From contig CAWUIO010000017.1 of the NCBI GenBank assembly GCA_963922455.1, positions 1 to 64,000 on the forward strand: DNA of 64,000 nucleotides, read 5' to 3'. Below the pieces are notes generated by a model. It was not told where the DNA came from and did not search any database. It worked only from the letters and a program-made list of their open reading frames with translations. The position numbers and the translations under genes are program-made. Position 1 is the stretch's first letter, and every line of letters starts with the position of its first letter. Origin of the DNA: CAWUIO01 sp963922455 (GTDB taxonomy: Bacteria > Bacteroidota > Bacteroidia > Cytophagales > Microscillaceae). Positions 16,973 to 25,501 of this stretch are shown one piece after another.

Positions 16973-18853
16973 ATGAATTTCTTTAAAACACTTGGTCTTT
17001 CTATCTTGTGTTCGATCGCGCTATCCACCTTTTACCCACTCTATGCTCAAAGTAAAGCAGAACGGTGGCAACAAGCTGTGGCTTACACCATGGACATTGA
17101 CATGGATGTCAAAAACCATCAGTTTAAGGGAAAACAAAAGCTGGTATACACCAATAATTCCCCCGATACATTAAGGCGCGTTTTTTACCATCTTTACTTT
17201 AATGCCTTCCAGCCTTTTAGTATGATGGATTTGCGTTCTCGCAATCTTCGGGACCCCAGTCGAAAAATTGCCGCCAAATTATTGTCCCTAAAACCTAATG
17301 AAATTGGATATCAAAAAATCATAAGCCTTAAACAAGACCAAACCGACCTACCATATGAAGTAGTGGGTACCATTTTAGAAGTCGAGCTCGCCCAAGCCAT
17401 TTTACCCGGAGGAAAAACGACTTTTGATATGGACTTTGAAGCCCAGGTACCCGTGCAAATTAGAAGGTCCGGTAGGGATAATGCCGAAGGTGTATCCTAT
17501 TCCATGTCTCAATGGTACCCTAAATTGTGCGAATACGACTACCAAGGCTGGCACGCCAACCCCTACATTGCCCGCGAGTTTCATGGGATATGGGGCAGTT
17601 TTGATGTGACCCTTCATATAGATTCTTCTTACGTGGTAGGGGGTACTGGCTATCTCCAAAACCCCGAGGAAATAGGCCACGGCTATCTACCCCCAGGCAA
17701 AACCCTCAAACGCCCCCAATCTCCCAAATTAACGTGGAAATTTACGGCCCCTCAAGTCCACGATTTTGTTTGGGCTGCCGATCCCGACTTTAACCACGAT
17801 ACCCTAGCTATGGAAAACGGCCCAACCCTCCACTTCTTTTACCAAAACATTAAAACAAAAACGGTTGAAAATTGGAAAAAACTTCCGCCTATGATTGCCA
17901 AAGTCGTACAGTTTATGAATGACACCATCGGCGAATATCCCTTCCAACAATACTCTTTTATCCAAGGAGGGGATGGCGGCATGGAATACCCTATGGCTAC
18001 CTTGATTTTGGGCGATGGCTCTATGGGCGGTTTATTTGGAGTAGCCAAACACGAGCTAATCCACAGTTGGTTTCAAGGAATATTGGCCAACAATGAAAGC
18101 TTGTACGGCTGGATGGATGAGGGATTTGACACCTACGCCAGTAATTTGTACAATGGCGGGGATTTTCCTCAAAAAAGCAGTTACAACAGCTATATCAACT
18201 TAGTAAAACGCGGTTTGGAAGAACCGCTCAGTACCCACGCCGATCATTTTAACACCAACTATGCTTATGGGGTGGGGTCTTATAACAAAGGTTGCGTCTA
18301 TTTAAGCCAGTTAGGCTATGTGATTGGCCAAGAAAACCTTTCCCAAGGTTTAAAGAAATATTACAATGCCTGGAAGTTCAAACACCCCAACCCCAATGAT
18401 TTTATTCGAGTAATGGAAAAACAAAGTGGTTTAGAACTTGATTGGTATAATGAGTATTTTATTAATTCTACCCGCTTCATTGATTATGGGATCGCTTCGG
18501 TAAATGGAAAGGATAATAAGACCGAAATCACCTTGGAGAGAATCGGCCTGATGCCCATGCCCATTGACCTACACGTACAACTAAAGAATGGCGAAACCCG
18601 GGTGTACTACATGCCACTACGCATTATGCGCGGCGAAAAACCTCAAGAAAACCCAGATGTTACATGGATCTTGCAAGAAGATTGGCCTTGGACACACCCC
18701 GAATATATCCTCGAGTTGGATGTGGCTGCCGATCAAATTCAAAAAATAGAAATTGACCCGAGCCTGCTAATGGCCGATATTGAACGTAAAAATAATGTTT
18801 GGGATGCCGATGCCTCTAAAGAGGAAGACGATTCCCAACAAAACAAAAAATAA
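16973..18853 (+). CDS. Secreted M1 family metallopeptidase
   Basis: The 626-residue protein has a signal peptide (1-25, ending YPLYAQ), an N-terminal beta domain with the M1-like start TMDIDMDVKNHQFKGKQ, the substrate-binding GGMEYPMAT that replaces GAMEN, and the zinc site HELIHSWF with the distal Glu in WMDEGFDTYA. It is probably a periplasmic or secreted aminopeptidase. It follows the phosphatase gene by 51 bp on the same strand, and the C-terminus ends in an acidic, Lys/Gln-rich tail. Confidence 0.9.
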   Translation: MNFFKTLGLSILCSIALSTFYPLYAQSKAERWQQAVAYTMDIDMDVKNHQFKGKQKLVYTNNSPDTLRRVFYHLYFNAFQPFSMMDLRSRNLRDPSRKIAAKLLSLKPNEIGYQKIISLKQDQTDLPYEVVGTILEVELAQAILPGGKTTFDMDFEAQVPVQIRRSGRDNAEGVSYSMSQWYPKLCEYDYQGWHANPYIAREFHGIWGSFDVTLHIDSSYVVGGTGYLQNPEEIGHGYLPPGKTLKRPQSPKLTWKFTAPQVHDFVWAADPDFNHDTLAMENGPTLHFFYQNIKTKTVENWKKLPPMIAKVVQFMNDTIGEYPFQQYSFIQGGDGGMEYPMATLILGDGSMGGLFGVAKHELIHSWFQGILANNESLYGWMDEGFDTYASNLYNGGDFPQKSSYNSYINLVKRGLEEPLSTHADHFNTNYAYGVGSYNKGCVYLSQLGYVIGQENLSQGLKKYYNAWKFKHPNPNDFIRVMEKQSGLELDWYNEYFINSTRFIDYGIASVNGKDNKTEITLERIGLMPMPIDLHVQLKNGETRVYYMPLRIMRGEKPQENPDVTWILQEDWPWTHPEYILELDVAADQIQKIEIDPSLLMADIERKNNVWDADASKEEDDSQQNKK

Positions 18854-18905
18854 TTTAAGGAAAAGCTAAACACTTTGCCTAAGGTTTTTTTAAATTTATA
18901 ATACA

Positions 18906-18913
18906 TAGCTTTG
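18906..18913 (+). promoter_or_regulatory. Candidate -7 element of glyA
   Basis: TAGCTTTG followed by C matches TAnnTTTG. It implies a leader of about 75 nt before the glyA ATG. A TTTG at 18874-18877 is too far (28 bp) to be a normal -33 element. Confidence 0.5.
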
Positions 18914-18993
18914 CAAAATTCTTATGAATTTGCTCAATACAACAAGATTAGTTAAAGACCTTGTCTGCCTAATCTACACTAAAACCGCACCTT

Positions 18994-20289
18994 ATGATTG
19001 AGACTGCCCAAACTCGTACCAAAGACACCGTTGTTTTTGACCTGATACAAAAAGAATATTTAAGACAAAGAAGTGGAATTGAGCTTATTGCCTCCGAAAA
19101 CTTTGCCTCGGAAGCCGTTATGAAAGCGATGGGTTCCGTTCTTACCAATAAATACGCCGAAGGACTTCCCGGAAAACGCTACTACGGTGGCTGTGAAGTG
19201 GTTGATGAAATAGAGCAACTGGCCATCGACCGGGCTAAAGAGCTTTTTGGGGCTAGCTGGGTCAATGTGCAACCCCACTCAGGAGCCCAAGCCAATGCCG
19301 CAGTGATGTTGGCCATCTTAAATCCGGGCGATAAAATACTCGGGTTTGACCTATCCCACGGAGGACACCTTACCCACGGCTCCCCGGTTAACTATTCGGG
19401 CAAGATTTACCAAGCCTCTTTTTACGGAGTAGAAAAAGATACCGGGTTGATCGACTGGAACAAAGTGGAAGAAATTGCCCAGAAGGAAAAACCGCGTTTG
19501 ATCATTTGTGGTGCTTCCGCTTACTCTCGTGAATGGGATTATGCCAAACTAAGAGAAATAGCCGACCAACACCAAGCCTTCTTACTTGCCGATATCTCCC
19601 ACCCTTCGGGACTCATTGCCAAAGGCTTACTAGCCGACCCCCTTGAGCATTGCCACATGGTGACCACTACTACCCACAAAACCCTCAGAGGGCCCCGAGG
19701 TGGCATGATCATGATGCGTGAAGACTTTGAGAACCCCATGGGTATCAAAACCTCAAAAGGAAAAACCCGCATGATGTCCTCCCTTCTGGATGGGGGCGTT
19801 TTTCCCGGTACTCAAGGCGGCCCCTTGGAGCACGTTATTGCCTCCAAAGCCGTGGCTTACGGGGAAGCCCTGCAAGACAGCTTTTTGCAGTACTCCAAGC
19901 AAGTACAAAAAAATGCCCAAGCGATGGCCCAAGCATTTGTCCAAAAAGGCTATGATATCATATCCGGAGGAACCGACAATCACTTACTCTTGATTGATCT
20001 TCGTTCTAAGGGGCTCACGGGTAAGATTGCCGAAAACACCTTGATCCAAGCCGATATTACCATCAATAAAAACATGGTTCCCTTTGATGACAAATCGCCC
20101 TTTGTGACCTCCGGGATGCGGGTAGGAACGCCGGCTATCACCACCCGAGGACTCGTAGAAAATGACATGGCCCGGGTGGTGGAATACATAGATCAAGTAT
20201 TAAGCAAGCACGAAGACCCCGGGCACATCGCCGAAATCAAACAGGAAGTAAATGCCTGGATGCAGGAATATCCTTTGTTTAAGTCTTAA
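18994..20289 (+). CDS. glyA: Serine hydroxymethyltransferase
   Basis: GlyA interconverts serine and glycine with tetrahydrofolate and is the main source of one-carbon units. The product has 431 residues, typical for the bacterial enzyme. It shows IELIASENFAS, TNKYAEGLPGKRYYGG, NVQPHSGAQANAAV, the SHGGHLTHG loop, the PLP-binding lysine in TTTTHKTLRGPRGG and the C-terminal TSGMRVGTPAITTRG. tatC follows after 15 bp and is probably cotranscribed. Confidence 0.97.
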   Translation: MIETAQTRTKDTVVFDLIQKEYLRQRSGIELIASENFASEAVMKAMGSVLTNKYAEGLPGKRYYGGCEVVDEIEQLAIDRAKELFGASWVNVQPHSGAQANAAVMLAILNPGDKILGFDLSHGGHLTHGSPVNYSGKIYQASFYGVEKDTGLIDWNKVEEIAQKEKPRLIICGASAYSREWDYAKLREIADQHQAFLLADISHPSGLIAKGLLADPLEHCHMVTTTTHKTLRGPRGGMIMMREDFENPMGIKTSKGKTRMMSSLLDGGVFPGTQGGPLEHVIASKAVAYGEALQDSFLQYSKQVQKNAQAMAQAFVQKGYDIISGGTDNHLLLIDLRSKGLTGKIAENTLIQADITINKNMVPFDDKSPFVTSGMRVGTPAITTRGLVENDMARVVEYIDQVLSKHEDPGHIAEIKQEVNAWMQEYPLFKS

Positions 20290-20304
20290 TAAAACCCAGC
20301 AAGC

Positions 20305-21177
20305 ATGGCCCTGGATCAAGTAAGCAATGAAGAGCTAGAAAAAATGGCCAATCCGAACGGAGAGGTCAGCGAAGCAAAAGAAATGTCCTTTTTGGAGCAT
20401 TTGGAAGAACTGCGCTGGCACCTTATCCGGGCGATTGCCGCTATTTTTATTTTTACCGTACTGGCTTTCATCTTTGGGAAGTGGATTTTCCACCATATCA
20501 TCTTTGCCCCTTCCCGGACCGATTTTTGGACCTACCGTAAACTCTGCGAGGCGGCCGTATGGCTCAACTCTCCGGCTTTGTGTATTGATGATTTAAATTT
20601 TGATATTCAAAGCCGCAAATTGCACGGACAGTTCCTCATGCACATTACGGCATCCATCGTAATAGGACTTATCGCTGCTTTCCCCTACGTTTTTTGGGAG
20701 ATTTGGCGCTTTATCAAACCCGGTCTCCACAATAATGAAAAGTCAGCAGCCCGGGGAGCCACCTTTTACGTGAGTCTTTTATTTGCTTTGGGCGTCTTGT
20801 TTGGCTATTACATTGTCTCGCCCCTTTCCATAAATTTTCTGGCTAGCTACCAAATTGACCCCAGCATCAAAAATGAGTTTGACATTGTTTCCTATGTCTC
20901 TACCCTCGTCACTTTGGTGATGGCCTGCGCTATCTTGTTTCAGCTTCCTATCGTGGTCTTTTTCTTAGCCCGGGTCGGCATCCTGACCCCCGCTTTTATG
21001 AAGACCTATCGACGGCACGCCTTTGTAATTATATTGGTACTCTCGGCCATCATCACCCCGCCCGACTTTTTTAGTCAGGTGCTCATTGCCATCCCCCTTA
21101 CCTTTTTGTATGAAGTAAGTATTTGGATTGCTCGCCGGGTGGAAAAGCAACAACTCGCCCGAGAATCTCAGTCATAA
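20305..21177 (+). CDS. tatC: Sec-independent protein translocase TatC
   Basis: TatC is the twin-arginine signal receptor in the inner membrane. The 290-residue protein has six transmembrane segments. After a charged N-terminal extension it starts with the conserved SFLEHLEELRWHLIRA; later come FPYVFWEIWRFIKPGLHNNEK and TPPDFFSQVLIAIPL. Helix 1 is followed by a longer insert (about 70-105) than in E. coli, which is common in Bacteroidota. tatA is not in the window. Confidence 0.95.
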   Translation: MALDQVSNEELEKMANPNGEVSEAKEMSFLEHLEELRWHLIRAIAAIFIFTVLAFIFGKWIFHHIIFAPSRTDFWTYRKLCEAAVWLNSPALCIDDLNFDIQSRKLHGQFLMHITASIVIGLIAAFPYVFWEIWRFIKPGLHNNEKSAARGATFYVSLLFALGVLFGYYIVSPLSINFLASYQIDPSIKNEFDIVSYVSTLVTLVMACAILFQLPIVVFFLARVGILTPAFMKTYRRHAFVIILVLSAIITPPDFFSQVLIAIPLTFLYEVSIWIARRVEKQQLARESQS

Positions 21178-21197
21178 ACATCTCTTTTTACATATAA

Positions 21198-21326
21198 GGG
21201 GCTTGCCCGCGCTAGATAGCAACTGCCCGAATGGTAGTTCCTGCCTGGCGCGGGCCGGGCTTTCGCCACTCGCCGGCTTACCCGCCATCCAGCGGCGGGC
21301 TCAAACAGAGGCTCTATCCCTAAGCC
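21198..21326 (-). repeat. Dispersed structured repeat, copy 4 (type A)
   Basis: On the minus strand it starts GGCTTAGGGATAGAGC and ends GCGCGGGCAAGCCCC. The apical module is the CGCTGG/CCGGCG type, shared with copies 6, 7 and 13. It begins 20 bp after tatC and forms a divergent pair with copy 5. Confidence 0.9.
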
Positions 21327-21527
21327 ATCTGAGAAGAGAGAGGAGAGAATAGTATCCACAACCTGGCCTATCCCCCAGGAGACCATTTAGTCTTATTTCG
21401 GCCTGTCAGGGGACAGACCGAGGGGCGGGAGCTTTTTGGCTAGCCCTTACAAACCCTCTCTAGCTAAGCGATCCCCGTCCCGGTTCTCGTCTCCCGGTTC
21501 CATCTCCTTCTCCCCGTTCCTAAAATC
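21327..21527. other. GA/CT-rich spacer between repeat copies 4 and 5
   Basis: The 201-bp spacer starts with a GA-rich tract (GAGAAGAGAGAGGAGAG) and ends in a pyrimidine-rich tract with GGTTCTCGTCTCCCGGTTCC. Related GA-rich sequence, including GAACCGGGA and CGAGA, recurs next to copy 8 at 41495-41600. No gene is seen. Confidence 0.6.
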
Positions 21528-21658
21528 GGCTTAGGGATGGAGCGGCATGTTTGAGCTCGTTTGGGCCTGAGGGGAGAGGCAGCGAGTAGCGAGAGCCCGA
21601 CCCGCGCCAGCCCCAAACTGCCCGGTTAGCACTTTAGGATATGGCGCGGGTAAGCCCC
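21528..21658 (+). repeat. Dispersed structured repeat, copy 5 (type A)
   Basis: It starts GGCTTAGGGATGGAGCGG and ends GCGCGGGTAAGCCCC. The change CAAGCC to TAAGCC extends the terminal helix to 6 bp with GGCTTA. It ends 28 bp before the rpiB promoter element, so it lies outside that transcript. Confidence 0.92.
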
Positions 21659-21685
21659 AAAGCGTAAATTGAGGTAAAATTGCCC

Positions 21686-21693
21686 TATCTTTG
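21686..21693 (+). promoter_or_regulatory. Candidate -7 element of rpiB
   Basis: TATCTTTG followed by C matches TAnnTTTG and lies 34 bp before the rpiB ATG. A TTG at 21669-21671 is closer (14 bp) than the usual -33 spacing. Confidence 0.5.
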
Positions 21694-21727
21694 CCTCATT
21701 ATTTACGAACACATAATACCCAAGACT

Positions 21728-22168
21728 ATGACCATTGCAATAGGAGGTGACCACGCTGGCTATCAAGTAAAAGAATATATCAAAGAACATATGGCTACCG
21801 CTGATTACCAGTTTCAAGATTTTGGCACGAATAGCGAAGACTCTGTCGATTACCCAGACTATGTACACCCGCTAAGCCAAGCTATCGAGAAAGGAGAATA
21901 CGAACTCGGTATTTTGATCTGTGGGAGTGGAAATGGTGTGGCGATGACCGCCAATAAATACCCCCACGTACGCGCTGCCCTGTGTTGGACACCCGAACTA
22001 GCCAGCCTGGCCCGCCAACACAACAATGCCAATGTAATCGCCATCCCGGCCCGATTTGTAGCAAAAGAAGTGGCCCAAGACATGGTAAAAACCTTTTTGA
22101 CCACCCCCTTTGAAGGAGGACGGCACGAGCGTCGCGTAGGGAAAATCAGTGCCGACTTAAGGTGCTAA
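21728..22168 (+). CDS. rpiB: Ribose-5-phosphate isomerase B
   Basis: RpiB interconverts ribose 5-phosphate and ribulose 5-phosphate in the pentose phosphate pathway. The 146-residue product starts MTIAIGGDHAGYQVKE, typical for the RpiB/LacAB family, and has the catalytic Cys in CGSGNGVAMTANK and the phosphate-binding HNNANV and GGRHERR segments. I start at the ATG at 21728; the frame upstream of it is noncoding. Its 3' end overlaps the convergent membrane protein gene by 12 bp. Confidence 0.95.
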   Translation: MTIAIGGDHAGYQVKEYIKEHMATADYQFQDFGTNSEDSVDYPDYVHPLSQAIEKGEYELGILICGSGNGVAMTANKYPHVRAALCWTPELASLARQHNNANVIAIPARFVAKEVAQDMVKTFLTTPFEGGRHERRVGKISADLRC

Positions 22169-23644
22169 TGGGCTACGGGCCTTGGAGTTTGTCTTACGAA
22201 TAAAAATATTCTGTTCGGGGAGCTTTTCGTAGTAAGCACCCCCCAGGGGAATACGATCAAAGACCTCATAGGCCGTACTATCAAAATCCAAAATGATCTC
22301 GGGCACATCGCCCCGCTCATTTTCAAATAAATTGCGATAAAGCAGGGTCCGAATATTGTAGTAGCGGTCTATCAAGGTAAAGTGCCTTTGGGCGAGCCGC
22401 CAATTTAAATAAGGAGTGGCGACCTCAGCTTCAAGGTAAGGCGAGAGGTTGTCACCACAAACGAGTACTTTCTTGCCCCGGGCAATGCGGGTTTCAAATC
22501 CAGGCTCTACTACTAAGCGCTCCTTGCCCACCCGGATATCCCGAAAACTGCTCAGATCAACCCGCCGGGGGATTGCAATATATTGATTATAAAAACTGCT
22601 ATAATTAAAATAGAGGGTCGTTAAAAGGAGTAGGCCAAAAACCGCTTCGCCCACCACCAAGCGGCGCATGGTCAAAAAGTAATGACTGAGCAGGATACAC
22701 GTGGCCGGGATGGTAGCCATAAAACTATGCGGGGCAATCTCCGAAGCCAGGATGACCGAAAACAAGGCCACACCCCACCAGATCATAATAATGTTGATCC
22801 CCCGGTTTTGATAGTTGGAATAGCGTCGGTATTGATACACATTAAGCCTACTTATCAGTAAGACCAATAAGGGGACCGCAAAAAGCAATAACAAATCAGG
22901 AAAGGGCACCAAAAACCGGGGCTTTAGGTAGATCACCGAATGAATGACACTCCGGTAAAAGGCGTACTCCGCTTCCAAGATATAAAAAACCAAAACGCAA
23001 ATGCCTACCGTAAACACATAGGCAAAGTACATCAATAAGTAATCTTTAAACTTCGTCCCGGTATAGAGCAAGAAGGCAAGCAAAGGCACTCCCAGAAGCA
23101 TGATACTGGGCACATAAAACAAGGTAGCAATACCCAAATAGGCCCCAATTTCAAATACGGCATTGTACCTTCTTCGCTCTCCAATGTGTAAATAAAGGTA
23201 GCGGATCACCAAGATGAGAAAGGTATTCGCGAGTAAGGCTGGGGTCAAAATATAAAAATCGGGAAAGCAACTCATGAAGAGCAAGTACAATAGGGCAGGT
23301 ATCAGGGTAAAGTCATCAAAGACCCTACGTTTTTGTAAAAAGTGGTTTAAAAGCATCGCCTGAGCGAAGATTAAGGCCGAGGCAATTAGGTGGAAGATGA
23401 GCGGGGAATTGCCAAATAATTCATATATTAGGCCAAAAAAAAGCGCCGATAAAGGAGCGATGTCATCCCATATTTCGGTGTACAAAAAATAGCCCCGATG
23501 CATTCTTGCGGCCACCAGCACTGCCTTCAATTCCGGGACTTGCCAGGGTATCCCCCCCCAAAAAGCAGGGAAACGTAAAACAACAAACAGAATAAATAAA
23601 ATGATCTGCTTGTAAAAAGTGTTGATCTTAAAAAAACTGAGCAA
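22157..23644 (-). CDS. Polytopic membrane protein, possible GT-C-type glycosyltransferase
   Basis: The 495-residue protein has about 10-12 hydrophobic helices, then a C-terminal soluble part (about 390-495). Near the N-terminus FLYTEIWDDIAPLSALFFG resembles the acidic loop that follows the first helix of GT39-like enzymes, so a sugar- or lipid-transfer role is possible, but no full signature is seen. It is a single minus-strand gene between two plus-strand genes, overlapping rpiB at the 3' end by 12 bp. Confidence 0.55.
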   Translation of the reverse strand: MLSFFKINTFYKQIILFILFVVLRFPAFWGGIPWQVPELKAVLVAARMHRGYFLYTEIWDDIAPLSALFFGLIYELFGNSPLIFHLIASALIFAQAMLLNHFLQKRRVFDDFTLIPALLYLLFMSCFPDFYILTPALLANTFLILVIRYLYLHIGERRRYNAVFEIGAYLGIATLFYVPSIMLLGVPLLAFLLYTGTKFKDYLLMYFAYVFTVGICVLVFYILEAEYAFYRSVIHSVIYLKPRFLVPFPDLLLLFAVPLLVLLISRLNVYQYRRYSNYQNRGINIIMIWWGVALFSVILASEIAPHSFMATIPATCILLSHYFLTMRRLVVGEAVFGLLLLTTLYFNYSSFYNQYIAIPRRVDLSSFRDIRVGKERLVVEPGFETRIARGKKVLVCGDNLSPYLEAEVATPYLNWRLAQRHFTLIDRYYNIRTLLYRNLFENERGDVPEIILDFDSTAYEVFDRIPLGGAYYEKLPEQNIFIRKTNSKARSPLAP

Positions 23645-23750
23645 ACGAATTCAATTTAAAACGTTCTAGAAGTCCCTTAGCCAAAGGATGCCTTGAAAGC
23701 TAATAGATCAAAATTATAGTATTCTTGACAATTTTGTATATATCCAAACC

Positions 23751-24125
23751 ATGGAAAGTAAACGTCAACAACAATTTGCCCGACTAATTCAACAAGATTT
23801 AAGTGAAATTTTTCAAAAAGATGCCCGCCATCTTTTCGGCAATAAATTTATTACCATTACCACCGTACGGGTTACGCCCGATTTGGGCATTGCCCGGGTC
23901 TACCTCAGCTTCTTAATGGATAAGAACAAGCAACAAGCTATCGAGGAAATTCAAGACAACACCCGCAGTATCCGGCAAATGTTGGGACAGAAAATTCGAA
24001 AAACGGTACGCGTGGTACCCGAGCTACATTTCTACCTAGACGATACGGCCGATTATGTATCCAAGATAGATAACCTCTTGGACAGTTTGGATATTCCTCC
24101 GGCCGATGAGGAGGATCAAGACTAG
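23751..24125 (+). CDS. rbfA: Ribosome-binding factor A
   Basis: RbfA is a KH-fold factor that binds the 30S precursor and assists 16S rRNA 5'-end maturation and cold adaptation. The 124-residue product shows the family start RQQQFARLIQQDLSEIFQ, the TVRVTPDLGIARVYLSFL strand and the PELHFYLDDTADYVSKIDNLL end. It is followed after 36 bp by the permease gene on the same strand, an order common in Bacteroidota. Confidence 0.93.
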   Translation: MESKRQQQFARLIQQDLSEIFQKDARHLFGNKFITITTVRVTPDLGIARVYLSFLMDKNKQQAIEEIQDNTRSIRQMLGQKIRKTVRVVPELHFYLDDTADYVSKIDNLLDSLDIPPADEEDQD

Positions 24126-24161
24126 GGCCTTGGTACGCATAAAGATTCTAATTTTAGTATT

Positions 24162-25394
24162 TTGAATATTCCCTTAAAAATTGCTCGGCGCTATTTCTTT
24201 TCGCGCCACAAAAAGCAATTTATTAACATCATTTCTATCATTTCCCTCTTGGTAGTGACCGTAGGCACTATGGCCTTGGTCATCGCCTTATCGGTATTTA
24301 ATGGTCTGGAGGGAATCATTAGAGGCTTACACGAGACCTTTCACCCCGATTTGAAGGTAGAAGTGGTACGAGGGAAATCCTTTCCGGTAGACTCGGCCTT
24401 TTTGCAATCCATCCGGGATATATCGGGAGTAGAGACCCTCACTGAGGTGATAGAAGACAATGCCTTACTTCGTTATAAAGATGGCCAAAAGATTGCCGTC
24501 CTCAAAGGCGTTAGTTCGGGCTATCCGGGTTTGTATGGTCTGGATTCTACGCTTATCCACGGGGATTTCCTCTTGGAGGACCAAGATAAAAACTTTGCGG
24601 TTGTAGGACGGGGGGTTCATTATGACTTGCAAATCTCCATCTATAATCCCTTGGAGCCTTTGCAAGTCTGGTACCCTAAAAAGAATCAAAAAATCAACCT
24701 CAGCAAGCTCACTCCCGAAGCCAATTTCAAACGCCTTGCCATTCAGGTTCAAGGGGTATTTTCGCTTGAGCAAAGTTATGATGAGACCTATGTATTTGTG
24801 CCCTTGCGCTTTATGCAAGGCTTACTCGATTACGATACCAACCGCACTTCCCTTGAAATAAAGTTAAGCCAACCCGAAGACCTGAAATCTGTGCAGCGCC
24901 AATTAAAAAGCCTATTGGGGGATGCGTATCGGGTCTTAAACCGGGATGAGCAAGAAGCTAGTTTGTTGAGGGCTATCCAACTAGAAAAGCTCTTTGTATT
25001 TTTAACCCTGAGCTTTATCCTGGCAGTGGCTTCTTTTAATATTTTCTTTATGCTCATGATGCTGGCTATCGATAAGCAGAAGGACCTGGCCATTTTACTC
25101 ACTTTGGGAGCGGAGCAAAAAATTATTCGCCGTATTTTTATGTACGAAGGGGCCCTCGTAGCCTTGGGAGGAGCGGCTACCGGCTTGCTTTTGGGTACTG
25201 GACTGTGCCTGATTCAACAGTACGTCGGGATCGTCCCCTTGGGTACTACTACGAGTATAGTGCAATATTATCCGGTGGAGCTTCGCTTAGGCGACTTTCT
25301 CTACACAGGCCTTGCCCTTATTAGCATCACCTTTTTATCTTCCTTCTTTCCGGCCCACCAAGCCTCAAAAATTATTATAAAAGAACATATCTAG
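24162..25394 (+). CDS. LolC/LolE-like ABC transporter permease (FtsX family)
   Basis: The 410-residue inner-membrane protein has the MacB/FtsX layout: one N-terminal helix (about 20-45), a large periplasmic domain (about 46-265), and three C-terminal helices (about 270-400). The N-terminus NIPLKIARRYFFSRHKKQFINIIS fits the lipoprotein-releasing LolC/E type. The start is TTG at 24162, chosen because the M-N-(I/L)-P beginning is conserved in relatives and no ATG fits. It presumably pairs with a LolD ATPase encoded elsewhere to extract lipoproteins. Confidence 0.85.
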   Translation: MNIPLKIARRYFFSRHKKQFINIISIISLLVVTVGTMALVIALSVFNGLEGIIRGLHETFHPDLKVEVVRGKSFPVDSAFLQSIRDISGVETLTEVIEDNALLRYKDGQKIAVLKGVSSGYPGLYGLDSTLIHGDFLLEDQDKNFAVVGRGVHYDLQISIYNPLEPLQVWYPKKNQKINLSKLTPEANFKRLAIQVQGVFSLEQSYDETYVFVPLRFMQGLLDYDTNRTSLEIKLSQPEDLKSVQRQLKSLLGDAYRVLNRDEQEASLLRAIQLEKLFVFLTLSFILAVASFNIFFMLMMLAIDKQKDLAILLTLGAEQKIIRRIFMYEGALVALGGAATGLLLGTGLCLIQQYVGIVPLGTTTSIVQYYPVELRLGDFLYTGLALISITFLSSFFPAHQASKIIIKEHI

Positions 25395-25501
25395 TCTTAA
25401 TTCCTTTTGCGAGCATTTTGTAGGCATTCGATTCTCGATTCCCTGGCAATTCCTACAGAAATTCAAATAAATTTTATATTTTGCGATCTGTTTGCGAAAA
25501 A

